From NCBI GenBank assembly GCA_964276095.1, contig CAXYDR010000003.1, positions 1,674,001 to 1,738,000 of the forward strand: DNA of 64,000 nt, given 5' to 3'. The notes beneath the pieces were generated by a model. It saw only the letters and a list, made by a program, of their open reading frames with translations. It had not been told where the DNA came from and made no database searches. Below are positions 1 through 8,664 of the stretch, piece by piece; the first letter of the stretch is position 1, and each line of letters begins with the position of its first letter. The stretch is from GCA-2733415 sp964276095. GTDB taxonomy: Bacteria; Bacteroidota; Bacteroidia; Flavobacteriales; Flavobacteriaceae. A program made the translations under genes and the position numbers.

Positions 1-59
1 TTTTGAGAATAACTAGTAATGGAAACTAGAGATATTAGAATTATTGACAGTATCTTCAT
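1..59 (-). CDS. Partial exported cassette protein, cut by window edge
   Basis: The minus-strand ATG at 59-57 opens a frame reading MKILSIILISLVSITSYSQ before the window ends. This is a typical signal peptide (positive start, hydrophobic core, S-Q end as in many Flavobacteriaceae exported proteins). It lies 22 bases from the core of the neighbouring site at 81, the same arrangement as the other cassettes, so it is the eleventh cassette. The function cannot be judged from 19 residues. Confidence 0.55.
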   Translation of the reverse strand, partial: MKILSIILISLVSITSYSQ

Positions 60-80
60 TTGATTTATTTCTGAATGTTT

Positions 81-279
81 GCTAACGTTTAGCTATGAAT
101 TTTACGGGGCAGAAAATCCGCGGATTTTCGTATCGACACGAGCCATAAGCTTCTCGGTTTTGTTTTTAGTTTGTTATTTTATTAAACACCAAATTGAAAG
201 GTTTGGCGTTGATTGTAAATATACCCAAACTTTAGATTTTACATGCCAAAACCCGTATTATTTATAGGTTTTGTTATGC
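81..279 (-). repeat. attC-like site 1 (long class, 199 bp)
   Basis: On the plus strand it begins GCTAACG and ends GTTATGC. Inner parts pair as CTATGAATttTACGGGG with CCCGTATTATTTATAGG. It carries the central palindrome AAAATCCGCGGATTTT and a GCCAAAT...TTTGGC-type hairpin (gap-bearing here). The GTTATGC end is complementary to the GCATAAC at 1093, the other end of the cassette between them. Confidence 0.8.
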
Positions 280-287
280 ACTGGTTT

Positions 288-1079
288 TTATAACAACCAG
301 TAATATAGCTTATAAAAATAATAATTTTCAGTTATGTCTTTTTTAACTTCTTTTCGGATTGACAACTCATGTTTTGGGAAACTTTTATTCCAATCTATAT
401 AACCATATCCATTATCATTATAATTCTGAAATTCGTTTTCCATTTTCACAAAACCTTCGGTTGTCCCTTTGAATGAAATAGTATCTCCTTTAAATATTTC
501 AGTGTATTGAATCAACTTATTTTTAATTGGCTGGATTGACAAATTACTATTGTTGGATTTTAATAATCCATTTGAATTGTAAATCGCATATTCTTTTTCG
601 GCTAAGTATGTTTCTGAAGGGAAATATGAAATGTAATATATATCGTTAGGAATTTGACTTTTAAATTTCTTTTGAGCAGCAATTATTAAAGGATAGTTGC
701 TTTTCTCTTTTTTAAGAAACAAATCATTATAAGTTATGTCTTCAAAGTTATTTGCAACTTTTACTGATTCAGCAACTATTTCGCAAGGACATGGTGAGTC
801 GGATTCTGAGCAAGGGAAAAAGTAAAACGTTAGAAATACTACAAGTAGAGTAGAAGATGCGAACAAGACATTTCTTTTCCATCTTAATTTCAATTTTTTT
901 GATTTCCATTTATAAATTAAAGCCAGAATTATTGAAAGTGCAATTAGAATAGGAATACTTAAAACAAAAATTAAGGATACACCTCCGCCGTCCACAGGGA
1001 ATAAACTCATCAAAAGCAATGTCAAAAAACCGCTTCCGAAAATTATCCAAGATTTATATTTCTCTCTTTTACTCCTCAT
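288..1079 (-). CDS. Cassette-encoded membrane protein, unknown function
   Basis: 263 residues from the ATG at 1079 (MRSKREKYKSW). The frame is open further upstream but only because it crosses the repeat at 1093-1290, so I reject the longer start. Two hydrophobic segments (about residues 8-24 and 31-55) and a third near 70-85 suggest a membrane anchor, followed by a mostly hydrophilic domain of about 175 residues beginning near a CSESDSPCPC cysteine cluster. The stop lies 8 bases from the core of its site, typical of the array. I do not recognise a family. Confidence 0.7.
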   Translation of the reverse strand: MRSKREKYKSWIIFGSGFLTLLLMSLFPVDGGGVSLIFVLSIPILIALSIILALIYKWKSKKLKLRWKRNVLFASSTLLVVFLTFYFFPCSESDSPCPCEIVAESVKVANNFEDITYNDLFLKKEKSNYPLIIAAQKKFKSQIPNDIYYISYFPSETYLAEKEYAIYNSNGLLKSNNSNLSIQPIKNKLIQYTEIFKGDTISFKGTTEGFVKMENEFQNYNDNGYGYIDWNKSFPKHELSIRKEVKKDITENYYFYKLYYWLL

Positions 1080-1092
1080 TTTTTGAGCTTGT

Positions 1093-1290
1093 GCATAACG
1101 TTTAGCTATGAATAGTGCGGTGCAGAAAATCCGCGGATTTTCGTGTCGGCACAAGCCATGAGCTTTTTGTTTTGATTTTAATTTTGTCGTTTTAAAAAGC
1201 CAAATTAAAAGATTTGGCGTTGATTGTAAATATACCCAAACTTTAGGTTTCACACACCGAAATCCGTATTATTTATAGGTGTTGTTAGGC
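1093..1290 (-). repeat. attC-like site 2 (long class, 198 bp)
   Basis: Plus-strand ends are GCATAACG (1093-1100) and GTTAGGC (1284-1290). It has the same internal plan as site 1: an AAAATCCGCGGATTTT palindrome, a GCCAAAT...ATTTGGC hairpin and outer arms CTATGAATAGTGCGG / CCGTATTATTTATAGG. The GTTAGGC end pairs with GCCTAAC at 1771, across the lipoprotein cassette. Confidence 0.85.
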
Positions 1291-1297
1291 ACAGTTT

Positions 1298-1759
1298 TTA
1301 TTTTTTAAATGACAATATTGATTTTTCGAAACTAGATTTTTTTGACTTTGATACATTTGTGTAACCAATAAATTCATGCCCTTTTTTAATTTCTTTCCAA
1401 CTAAGCCCACTGGGAAGAGTTCCTCCAATAATTGTGTCGTTAGGCTGGTTTGTCATTCTGTGTGTATCCCAATTAATTGTCTTGTAATTTACATAATTTG
1501 GAGTCGTAGTATACTTGTCGTTAGAATAGTAGATAGCCGATGAGTCTGAATAAATGATCTGAAAACCATGTCCATGTCCGCCCGTAATGAGTATGGTTTC
1601 AGATTCTATATTGTCAAATTTTGGAATGTCAATATGGTAAATGGCTTTATTTCCAATATATTCCTTTTTAAATACTATTTTTTGAGTAATCAAATCGCTT
1701 TTAGACACTGAGCATCCAATTGTAATTAACAGAAAAATAGTAAAGAGAGAATACTTCAT
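1298..1759 (-). CDS. Cassette-encoded lipoprotein, unknown function
   Basis: 153 residues. The N-terminus is a lipoprotein signal with the acceptor Cys at residue 16 (TIGC), so the product is probably anchored to an envelope membrane. The rest is soluble, with a Gly/His-rich GGHGHG stretch near residue 60. No family recognised. The start is 12 bases from the cassette's opening core GTTAGGC and the stop is 7 bases from the closing one, so gene and cassette are nearly coextensive. Confidence 0.75.
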   Translation of the reverse strand: MKYSLFTIFLLITIGCSVSKSDLITQKIVFKKEYIGNKAIYHIDIPKFDNIESETILITGGHGHGFQIIYSDSSAIYYSNDKYTTTPNYVNYKTINWDTHRMTNQPNDTIIGGTLPSGLSWKEIKKGHEFIGYTNVSKSKKSSFEKSILSFKK

Positions 1760-1770
1760 GTTTGAATTGT

Positions 1771-1970
1771 GCCTAACGTTTAGCTATGAATAGTACGGGG
1801 CAGAAAATCCGCGGATTTTCGTGTCGTCACGAGCCATAAGCTTCTCGGTTTTGTTTTTAGTTTGTTGTTTTTATAAATGCCAAATTGAAAGGTTTGGCGT
1901 TGAATGTAAATATACCCAAACTACCGATTTTACACACCAAAACCCGTATTATTTATAGGTTTTGTTAGCA
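1771..1970 (-). repeat. attC-like site 3 (long class, 200 bp)
   Basis: Plus-strand ends are GCCTAACG (1771-1778) and GTTAGCA (1964-1970). Contains AAAATCCGCGGATTTT and GCCAAATTGAAAGGTTTGGC. Outer arms CTATGAATAGTACGGG and CCCGTATTATTTATAG differ from perfect complementarity at only two positions. The GTTAGCAAAC end is the exact complement of GTTTGCTAAC at 2766-2774. Confidence 0.85.
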
Positions 1971-1982
1971 AACGTTTTTTGA

Positions 1983-2744
1983 TTATAATAATTTATTTAT
2001 TTTGCTACTCATTTTTTTGAAGTTTTTTATGTATTCTGTTTTTCCGTTTTGATCTATTATAATGTGAAATGGGAAATATGGGATTTTAAATTTCTCATTT
2101 AGATCTCTCCCGTTAGGAATTACAGTAAAATCAAGTTTATGGGTCTCAAAAAATTGATCCAAAGACTTTCTATCGTTCCAAGATATAGCAAAAAATTCTA
2201 CAGGTTTAGATTTAAATTTCTTTTTTAAATCATTCAATTCGGGGAACTCTGCTACACATGGTTTACATTGAATAAACCAAAAATTCAGTACAACTACTTT
2301 GCCTTTTAAACTATTTAAATTGTGCTTCTTGCCATTTATATCTTCAAAGTTTAATTCTTTAAGGATGCTGCCATTTAATTCTTTACGTAATGATTTATCT
2401 TCATTTAGTTTTGTTTTGGAAGCTTTTTTTCTTTCTTGAATTTCCTTTTCAGTTAGTTCCTTCTTCACTATGAAAACTTTATTCTTTATGGTATCTCTAT
2501 AGAAAATCTGTGTGTATTTTCTTTTTTTTGGATCATTCGCAATAGAGTCTTTGTCTTTTTTAGTAATAACTTTCCCGTTTTCAAAAACAGAAATGGTTTT
2601 AAGTTTGCTATTTGCTTTTTTTAATTTAATAAACTGATCAATGTCTATTTTTTGACAATTATTAATAATGAATTTATTTTCTTGACTATATAAGTTTAAA
2701 AGTAATAGATTAAAAAAGATAAGTAAAAAAGATTTGATTGCCAT
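1983..2744 (-). CDS. TlpA-like thioredoxin-fold protein (cassette)
   Basis: 253 residues with an N-terminal signal peptide (about 1-21), a charged Lys/Glu-rich region to about 125, then a TlpA/AhpC-type thioredoxin domain. The active site is C160-K-P-C163 after the VVVLNFWFIQ strand, and a cis-proline-type region PYFPFHIIID follows. Such proteins are envelope thiol-disulfide reductases. It forms one cassette between sites 3 and 4; the next cassette also carries a thioredoxin-fold protein with a different sequence. Confidence 0.85.
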   Translation of the reverse strand: MAIKSFLLIFFNLLLLNLYSQENKFIINNCQKIDIDQFIKLKKANSKLKTISVFENGKVITKKDKDSIANDPKKRKYTQIFYRDTIKNKVFIVKKELTEKEIQERKKASKTKLNEDKSLRKELNGSILKELNFEDINGKKHNLNSLKGKVVVLNFWFIQCKPCVAEFPELNDLKKKFKSKPVEFFAISWNDRKSLDQFFETHKLDFTVIPNGRDLNEKFKIPYFPFHIIIDQNGKTEYIKNFKKMSSKINKLL

Positions 2745-2768
2745 TTATAATTTTATTTTTTAATGTTT

Positions 2769-2965
2769 GCTAACGTTTAGCTATGAATTTTACGGGGCAG
2801 AAAATCCGCGGATTTTCGTGTCGACTCAAGCCATAAGCTTTTTGTTTTGATTTTAGTTTTGTCGTTTTAAAAAAGCCAAATTAAAAGATTTGGCGACTAA
2901 GTAAATATAAAATTACTTCTCGGATTACATACTAAAACCCGTATTATTTATAGGTTTTGTTAGCG
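2769..2965 (-). repeat. attC-like site 4 (long class, 197 bp)
   Basis: Plus-strand ends are GCTAACG (2769-2775) and GTTAGCG (2959-2965). It carries AAAATCCGCGGATTTT and the hairpin GCCAAATTAAAAGATTTGGC. The right core overlaps the stop codon of the neighbouring gene (2960-2962). Confidence 0.85.
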
Positions 2966-3538
2966 AACGTTTTTTAATTCCATTAATGTATTTACAATAT
3001 TCGATTTAAACTCTACGTTGGCTGTAACAGTTTTTACTATACTTTTTACCATCAAGTTTTTGTCTAAAATCCAAACTTGTGGATAAAGATCTAATCCAGT
3101 TTTGTCATTATAATTTCTCGCGCCAATTACATGAGTAAAATCAAAATCATGCTTCGACAAGTACCGATTGACTTTCATTTTGTCTTGCAACGTAATTGAA
3201 ATAAAGTTAACTTGTTTTCCAAATTCGGTTTTTATTTTGTTTAGAATTGGTGTGTCTATCACGCAATTAGGACAATGGGTAATCCAAAAATAAATTAATG
3301 TAGGTTTTCCTTTTAATGATTCAGATGTTATATTTCCTCCCTCTAAGAGTGTTAAGTTAAACTCAGGTATTGGTTTGTCTATTAACTCATAAACTTTGTT
3401 TTCTCTCTCTTTTATATATTCATCAATTGTTTTTTTAAGTTTTTCAACAGCAACAGGATCTATTGTTTGAGAAACAACTAGGTTAGAAGTGGATAAAAAA
3501 AGTAAAATAAAAATTGATGGAAAAGTTTTTAGGTGCAT
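2960..3538 (-). CDS. TlpA-like redoxin, cassette-encoded
   Basis: 192 residues: signal peptide (1-23), a short helical linker, then a thioredoxin fold with active site C89-P-N-C92 in the context LIYFWITH. Probably a periplasmic or outer-envelope disulfide reductase. The TAA stop is formed by the closing recombination core itself (AACGTTCGCTAA), so the C-terminus would change if the cassette were moved next to a different core. Its opening core GTTAGCAAAC and closing core GTTCGCTAAC pair with one mismatch. Confidence 0.85.
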   Translation of the reverse strand: MHLKTFPSIFILLFLSTSNLVVSQTIDPVAVEKLKKTIDEYIKERENKVYELIDKPIPEFNLTLLEGGNITSESLKGKPTLIYFWITHCPNCVIDTPILNKIKTEFGKQVNFISITLQDKMKVNRYLSKHDFDFTHVIGARNYNDKTGLDLYPQVWILDKNLMVKSIVKTVTANVEFKSNIVNTLMELKNVR

Positions 3539-3552
3539 ACTTTATAATGTTT

Positions 3553-3748
3553 GCTAACGTTTAGCTATGAATAGTACGTGGCAGAAAATCCACGGATTTT
3601 CGTGTCGGCACAAGACAAAGCCTTTAAATTTGTTTTAATTTTTGTCGTTTTAAAACTCAAATATTAAAAGTTTTGGCGACCAAGTAAATATACACAAACC
3701 TGTGAAATTACAGCCCGAGCCCAGTATTATTTATAGGTGTTGTTGTAA
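3553..3748 (-). repeat. attC-like site 5 (long class, 196 bp)
   Basis: Plus-strand ends are GCTAACG (3553-3559) and GTTGTAA (3742-3748). The central palindrome is AAAATCCACGGATTTT, one base changed from the others. The right end GTTGTAAAAC is the exact complement of GTTTTACAAC at 4214-4223. Confidence 0.8.
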
Positions 3749-3756
3749 AACGTTTT

Positions 3757-4194
3757 TTAATCAGTCACATTTTCATCAGTTGCTGGATGATATAGACTTA
3801 TTTCGATTCCGATATTCAAATTACCCGCCAGTTTTAATAATTCAGGTTCAAAAGATTCCGTTTGACACCAGAAATTAGCCATTTGATTCTCAATAGCAAA
3901 TCCGATAACAGGAATTTCATTTTTATTAAGTCCGTACTTTTCAAGTTTTTTTAATTTTTCAAAGTTCTGATTTAAAAATCTGACAACATCTTTTCTTTGA
4001 TTTTTGAACTCATTAAAATCGGCTTTACTTAAATCAAATCTACATCCACTAGTATCGTATATTGGTGGTTTATTCAATTTTTTAAAAGGTCGTTTTTCTC
4101 CTTTTATATGTTTTTCGTATGGTTCTAATTCAGTTTCCTTTAAAAAACCACTTACATCAAATTCTGAACCTTCAATTATTAAAATACAACTCAA
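3757..4194 (-). CDS. Small unknown cassette protein
   Basis: 145 residues, soluble, acidic, no signal peptide and no membrane segment. It starts MSCILIIEGSEFDVSGFL and ends with an aliphatic GNLNIGIEISLY segment, an alpha/beta pattern. I do not recognise the family with certainty; small stand-alone proteins of this look are common in cassette arrays. One cassette, bounded by cores at 3742 and 4217. Confidence 0.7.
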   Translation of the reverse strand: MSCILIIEGSEFDVSGFLKETELEPYEKHIKGEKRPFKKLNKPPIYDTSGCRFDLSKADFNEFKNQRKDVVRFLNQNFEKLKKLEKYGLNKNEIPVIGFAIENQMANFWCQTESFEPELLKLAGNLNIGIEISLYHPATDENVTD

Positions 4195-4216
4195 TATTTA
4201 TTTTTTTTCTTATGTT

Positions 4217-4350
4217 TTACAACGTTTATATAAAGTGTCGTGCGACTTTAGTCGACCGACAGGATTCCCGGCAGGGAATCCACAAGTAAAGATACGCTTA
4301 CTTCGGAAATTTATACCAAACTAAAGCATGCATTTTATATGTTGTTAGGC
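4217..4350 (-). repeat. attC-like site 6 (short, divergent, 134 bp)
   Basis: Plus-strand ends are TTACAACG (4217-4224) and GTTAGGC (4344-4350). Its interior is unlike the other sites: the central hairpin is GGATTCCCGGCAGGGAATCC, and the arms TTATATAAAG and CATTTTATATG pair loosely. Position and core logic are the same, so it is a different sequence doing the same job. Confidence 0.7.
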
Positions 4351-4358
4351 AACGTTTT

Positions 4359-5267
4359 TTATTCCACCAATTTCTGTGGATAAACATGCTTAATTTCAAA
4401 TAGCTGTTCTTTAGTGAGTTTGTCTAATTCAGTAGAATATTTTTCTTGAGCAAGTTGTTGTCTTAATAATCGAATTTCCTCATTGATTACATTTTGTACA
4501 TCAACGTAGGTTTTGTACATAGTCTCTCGTTCTGTTTTTAAAGAAATTATTGATTCGGATTTATTAGTTATTTCATATTCTCGAATTTGAACTTTAAGTG
4601 CTTCAATATTGACTTTTTTATTATTTACAAAAATTTGGTTTTTTCCGTCAATATAAATACTTATTGCTTTACTCAAATCATTTTCAATTTCACCTTCTTC
4701 TTTGAACTCAGGTAATTTTCGAGTTATACCATCGTCATTTGTGTAATTCATAGTGTCGAACATGAGAAACATACTCATTTTGTAATAATCTAAGTCAAAA
4801 TCACTTTCGTCCAGGACAGATAAAATTCCATTTGCAACTTTCGATGGTGATAGATTTTTAGAGTTCATTATAGAGTCTAAAACAATTTTTAATTCGGTTC
4901 CTTTTGTGAATTCAATTTTATCATTTTTTATTAATTTAGATTGACATTTATTCAAAGATGAGTTTTTTGGAACTCTAATATTATTGATTTGATCTATAAA
5001 GGACTTAGACGGATTGTAATTAAATGCGTTTTCTAATGCAATTTTTTCATAAATAGCTATGTAACTTATCCCAGTTCCGTCTTTCAGGATTTTTTCAGAA
5101 ATCAATAGTTGCTCAAAGTCAGAAAGTGCTTTTTTAAATTCTGTTCCTTGGTCTTCATAATTTTCATAAATACAAGCCATTATTTTGGCTTCCATTCTTT
5201 CAGTTTGTCCTTGACAAGACATTGTTAAAAATCCAAAAATTAAAAATATAAGAATGCTTTTTTTCAT
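4359..5267 (-). CDS. Cassette-encoded lipoprotein, unknown function
   Basis: 302 residues from the ATG at 5267. An upstream in-frame extension runs into the recombination site and is rejected because the start at 5267 gives a perfect lipoprotein signal with Cys at 18 (LTMSCQGQ). The body is helical and charged, with Glu/Lys-rich segments near the C-terminus that could form a coiled coil. No family recognised. The ATG follows the opening core GTTAGGCAACAT directly, so the ribosome binding site must lie within the repeat. Confidence 0.75.
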   Translation of the reverse strand: MKKSILIFLIFGFLTMSCQGQTERMEAKIMACIYENYEDQGTEFKKALSDFEQLLISEKILKDGTGISYIAIYEKIALENAFNYNPSKSFIDQINNIRVPKNSSLNKCQSKLIKNDKIEFTKGTELKIVLDSIMNSKNLSPSKVANGILSVLDESDFDLDYYKMSMFLMFDTMNYTNDDGITRKLPEFKEEGEIENDLSKAISIYIDGKNQIFVNNKKVNIEALKVQIREYEITNKSESIISLKTERETMYKTYVDVQNVINEEIRLLRQQLAQEKYSTELDKLTKEQLFEIKHVYPQKLVE

Positions 5268-5272
5268 ATGTT

Positions 5273-5405
5273 GCCTAACGTGTTTGTGTATGATTTCGTT
5301 GTGTGTTTTAAGCATTAAAGTTAGCAAATAAATCACGAATAGAAAGTCCGCGAGGACTTTCGTAAGTAGGCTATAACTAGCAATGAATTATACACGTTGT
5401 TACAA
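5273..5405 (-). repeat. attC-like site 7 (short class, 133 bp)
   Basis: Plus-strand ends are GCCTAACG (5273-5280) and GTTACAA (5399-5405). The central hairpin is GAAAGTCCGCGAGGACTTTC. Outer arms GTGTATGATTTCGTTG and CAATGAATTATACACG pair imperfectly. The GTTACAAGCA end is the exact complement of TGCTTGTAAC at 6382-6391. Confidence 0.8.
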
Positions 5406-5413
5406 GCAGTTTT

Positions 5414-6367
5414 TTATAACGTTTTGTATTCGTAACTAAATATTTCTTTGTTTCCGTTAGTTTCTTTTTCGATTGTTTCTATTAGCTTTTGTTTATTGTA
5501 AAAGTATCTATATTCAGTTTTCAAGTCTCTTTTTAAATTTTCTTTAATAACTTTTGTTAACTGTCCTTTCGAATTATAATTATTAATTTCAAGTCGATAC
5601 AATTTGTTGTCATTGTCAAATAATTCCATTTTAATTAAATTCTCATTTTTGTCAAAACTGTCAACTCTAAAAACACTTTCATTTTCTTCGCGATAATGAT
5701 TCAGTTTGTTTTGAGTAGGGTATTCTTGCACGTCTAAATGTCTTTTCTCGCTGACTTTTGTTCCGTTACGATCATATTGAATTTTTGTAACATACTTTTT
5801 ATTATCAAAATATTCATAACGATATTGAACGTACAATCGATTGTTTTGAAACCTTGTTTCGAGAAGGTATTTCATATCATTGTCGTGCGTATAAATATTT
5901 TTTAGAATTAGATTTCCGTCTTCATCGTATTCAGAGTAAATTCTGATATTTTCGGGTTTAATAATTCCTGATTTTCTAAAAAGTAAACTATCTTTTAGTT
6001 TATACATAACTCTAAATCCATCCTCGAATTTATAATAATATCCATATCTGAATGAATCATCTGAATTAAAATGCTTTGTCTCAATCTCACGATTTTGATT
6101 ATCAAATTTTCGCAATGTTTTTCTAACAGCATTGTTTTCCATTCCGATTTCACATACTGAATTTCCATTTTGGTCAAATTCGATTGATGAAGAAAGTAAG
6201 GTATCCCTTAAAAATGTGATTTTTTCAATTTTATGTTCTTTTATAAATTCAGCGGTCGATTTTCCTAAATCAAGTTTATTGAAAAGTCGTTCAGGTTCGT
6301 GTTGAATTTTTGATTGTCCGAAAGCAATTTGGGAAGCAAAAAGTATTAATATTAGAATTCTGTTCAT
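5414..6367 (-). CDS. Exported YD-repeat-like protein (cassette)
   Basis: 317 residues with a signal peptide (about 1-17, ending FGQS). The mature part contains repeated motifs of the type YDxxGNLI-x-K, FDNQNREIE, YDRNGTKVS, FDKNENLIK and YNSKGQLTK about every 20-45 residues, resembling YD/RHS-type beta repeats in exported proteins. No toxin domain is visible. Single cassette, stop 8 bases from the core. Confidence 0.7.
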   Translation of the reverse strand: MNRILILILFASQIAFGQSKIQHEPERLFNKLDLGKSTAEFIKEHKIEKITFLRDTLLSSSIEFDQNGNSVCEIGMENNAVRKTLRKFDNQNREIETKHFNSDDSFRYGYYYKFEDGFRVMYKLKDSLLFRKSGIIKPENIRIYSEYDEDGNLILKNIYTHDNDMKYLLETRFQNNRLYVQYRYEYFDNKKYVTKIQYDRNGTKVSEKRHLDVQEYPTQNKLNHYREENESVFRVDSFDKNENLIKMELFDNDNKLYRLEINNYNSKGQLTKVIKENLKRDLKTEYRYFYNKQKLIETIEKETNGNKEIFSYEYKTL

Positions 6368-6384
6368 TGGTTTGGTGAAATTGC

Positions 6385-6518
6385 TTGTAACGTGTTCGTG
6401 TATGATTAGTTGCGTGTTTAGGTAACCAATTTAGTCAACAAAAACGAACCAGAGAAAATTCCGAAGGAATTTTCCAAGTAGGCGAGAACCTAGCAATTAA
6501 TGATACACGTTGTTGTAC
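6385..6518 (-). repeat. attC-like site 8 (short class, 134 bp)
   Basis: Plus-strand ends are TTGTAACG (6385-6392) and GTTGTAC (6512-6518). The central hairpin is GAAAATTCCGAAGGAATTTTC. Arms GTGTATGATTAGTTGC and GCAATTAATGATACACG pair with few mismatches. The right end GTTGTACACA matches TGTGTGCAAC at 9663 with one mismatch. Confidence 0.8.
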
Positions 6519-6782
6519 ACAGTATTTTCCGTTCGCACTTTTCGTTTAGCCTAAAATTTTCATTTTAAAATTAACTTTTGTTTCAGCTCGAACTTTAAAA
6601 TCCGATTTCCAAAATATTCTTTAAAAGTACTAAAGTTTCTCAAAAATTTTCTTGCAAAATATTTCTTTTTAATGTAATGGAATACTCTTTTTTACGTTGG
6701 CTTATGTAGGTGGCGTAAAAGTGTATGGAATGGCAATCGAAGTCACAAATTTCTTTACCTTGCCAAATGTTAAATTATATGA
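6519..6782. other. Gap between site 8 and the AraC gene
   Basis: About 264 bases without a gene. AT-rich, with no recognisable RNA, terminator or repeat. It must hold the promoter of the plus-strand AraC module, but no clear -33/-7 pair stands out, so none is marked. Confidence 0.4.
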
Positions 6783-7808
6783 ATGCTTAAAACACTCCAG
6801 ATAATCGCTTTAATCCAAGGACTTTTTGTCCTTTCCGTTTTGTTCGTCAATCGCAAAGACTACAAGAAGACTACATTTTGGTTGTTATTCGGCAGTTTAT
6901 TTTCCGTTTTACTTTATATCACAGGTGACGACGAAAACAATATTTTCATTCAAGATGCAGATTGGTTTCTTTTTGATAGTTCACTTTTTGTAACGTTCCT
7001 TTTTCTGTTTTTTAGATATTATAAAAATGGAAAAGAAAAATTCGATAAATTCGATTACCTTTTCTTCATTCCTAATATTATCTATTTTATTATTGAAGGA
7101 ATTGAAATAAAAATGATCGAAGAGAATTTGCTTGTCGAAATCTTTGAGATTCTTTCGGAATTGGCTTTCGTGGTTTATTTGTCTTTAATTATAAAATCAA
7201 TTATAGCAACAAAAAAGAAACATTGGATTATTTATTTTACTATTCCAATTGTTATTTTGTTTGCTCTTTCTTCTATCAAGGATATTTTTAACACATTAGG
7301 ATATAAAGAATTGCCATTGTTAAATGATAAAAATTTCAACACTTATCTTTTATTGGTCGTTGCATTTCTGTTTTATTTTATTGCCTTTAAATTATTGAGC
7401 AAAAGCAAAGATATTTTACCAAAAACAGAAATCAGTAAATACAAAAATTCAAATCTTAATCCGAAACTGATTGCTAAATACAAAACCGATTTAATCAGTT
7501 CAATGGAAAAAGACAAATTATATCTTAACGGAAAATTATCCATTCACAATGTTTCGGAAAAACTCAACATTCCACGACAATACATTTCTGAAGTTTTAAA
7601 TGAACATATGGACACAAGTTTTCAAGATTTTATAAATCAATATAGAGTTGAGGAATTTATAATTAGGCTGAAAAACGACCAGAATGACCATTTTACACTT
7701 TTGGGCATTGCTACAGATGTTGGTTTTAATTCAAAGTCCTCTTTTAATGTTATTTTCAAGAAATTCAAGGGTTTAACACCTACTGAATTTAAGAAAACCC
7801 TTTCTTAA
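6783..7808 (+). CDS. Membrane-anchored AraC-family transcription regulator
   Basis: 341 residues. The first about 215 residues are seven or so hydrophobic segments, then a cytoplasmic AraC/XylS helix-turn-helix domain (about 235-341) with the expected KLSIHNVSEKLNIPRQYIS first helix-turn-helix and the VGFNSKSSFNVIFKKFKGLTPTEF signature at the end. This membrane-plus-AraC design is common in Bacteroidota. It runs opposite to the cassette direction and is followed by two membrane-protein genes that it may control. Confidence 0.9.
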   Translation: MLKTLQIIALIQGLFVLSVLFVNRKDYKKTTFWLLFGSLFSVLLYITGDDENNIFIQDADWFLFDSSLFVTFLFLFFRYYKNGKEKFDKFDYLFFIPNIIYFIIEGIEIKMIEENLLVEIFEILSELAFVVYLSLIIKSIIATKKKHWIIYFTIPIVILFALSSIKDIFNTLGYKELPLLNDKNFNTYLLLVVAFLFYFIAFKLLSKSKDILPKTEISKYKNSNLNPKLIAKYKTDLISSMEKDKLYLNGKLSIHNVSEKLNIPRQYISEVLNEHMDTSFQDFINQYRVEEFIIRLKNDQNDHFTLLGIATDVGFNSKSSFNVIFKKFKGLTPTEFKKTLS

Positions 7809-7907
7809 AAGCACCAATTTGTACGTGCAAATTGTTCTGCACCTATCTGTTTCAATTTCCATTAAAATACTTGCGTTATTTGATGAACAATTAAAAAGTT
7901 TATCAAA

Positions 7908-8660
7908 ATGGCATTACAAGAAGAATTGAAAGTACAAGGCGATTATCTGTTCAAAAACAGAAGTTATCTACCCTTAATTATTTTAGTGATTGGTTTATCA
8001 GTTTATATACATACTGAATACTATGAAATAGAAACACCTGAAACATGGTTTTCTGAAAATTTTGAATTTATCTGTCTCGCTGTGAGTTTACTCGGTCTTT
8101 CAATTAGAGTTATTACCGTTGGTTATACACCAAAAAATACTTCGGGAAGAAATACAAAAGTTGGACAAGTTGCAGAAGAATTGAACACTACGGGTATTTA
8201 TTCAATTGTTCGTCATCCATTGTATCTCGGAAATTTTTTTATGTGGCTTGGTGTCGCAATGCTTACTGAAAATGCTTGGTTTTCCATTGCATTTGTATTT
8301 TTCTACGCATTTTATTATGAGCGAATAATGTATGCAGAAGAAAATTTCTTGAGAGAAAAATTTGGACAAACTTATTTAGATTGGGCAGAAAACGTTCCTG
8401 CATTTATTCCGTCATTTAAAAATTATAAAAAAGCAGATTATCTTTTTAGTATTAAAAAGGTGCTTAAAAAAGAGAAAAATGGACTTTGTGCAGTTTTTTT
8501 ACTTTTTTGGATTTTTGAGTTGATAGGCGATTTTGTTGAAAAAGAACCTTTCCTATTCGAAACGGGTTTTTGGTTTTATGGTGCAATTATTTCAAGTATC
8601 ATTTATTTGATTTTAAAAATGATGAAAAAGAGAAAAATGTTAGACGAATCAAATAGATAA
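7908..8660 (+). CDS. Isoprenylcysteine-methyltransferase-like membrane protein
   Basis: 250 residues with four to five membrane segments. The motif region VRHPLYLGNFFMWLG and YERIMYAEENFLREKFG...Y is the SAM-binding signature of the ICMT/PEMT membrane methyltransferase superfamily. Bacterial members methylate lipids or unknown substrates; the substrate here is unknown. Second gene of the plus-strand module, 4 bases before the next gene and thus probably co-transcribed. Confidence 0.8.
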   Translation: MALQEELKVQGDYLFKNRSYLPLIILVIGLSVYIHTEYYEIETPETWFSENFEFICLAVSLLGLSIRVITVGYTPKNTSGRNTKVGQVAEELNTTGIYSIVRHPLYLGNFFMWLGVAMLTENAWFSIAFVFFYAFYYERIMYAEENFLREKFGQTYLDWAENVPAFIPSFKNYKKADYLFSIKKVLKKEKNGLCAVFLLFWIFELIGDFVEKEPFLFETGFWFYGAIISSIIYLILKMMKKRKMLDESNR

Positions 8661-8664
8661 TAGA

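Noticed and set aside
79..267. Plus-strand open frame of 62 codons
   Set aside because: It lies entirely within attC-like site 1 and follows the palindromes; no ribosome binding site and no protein-like pattern.
1080..1253. Longer N-terminus of the membrane protein at 288-1079
   Set aside because: The extra 58 codons are the translated recombination site 2; the ATG at 1079 gives a normal start.
4004..4324. Plus-strand frame opposite the small cassette gene
   Set aside because: Antisense shadow that runs into site 6; composition is not protein-like.
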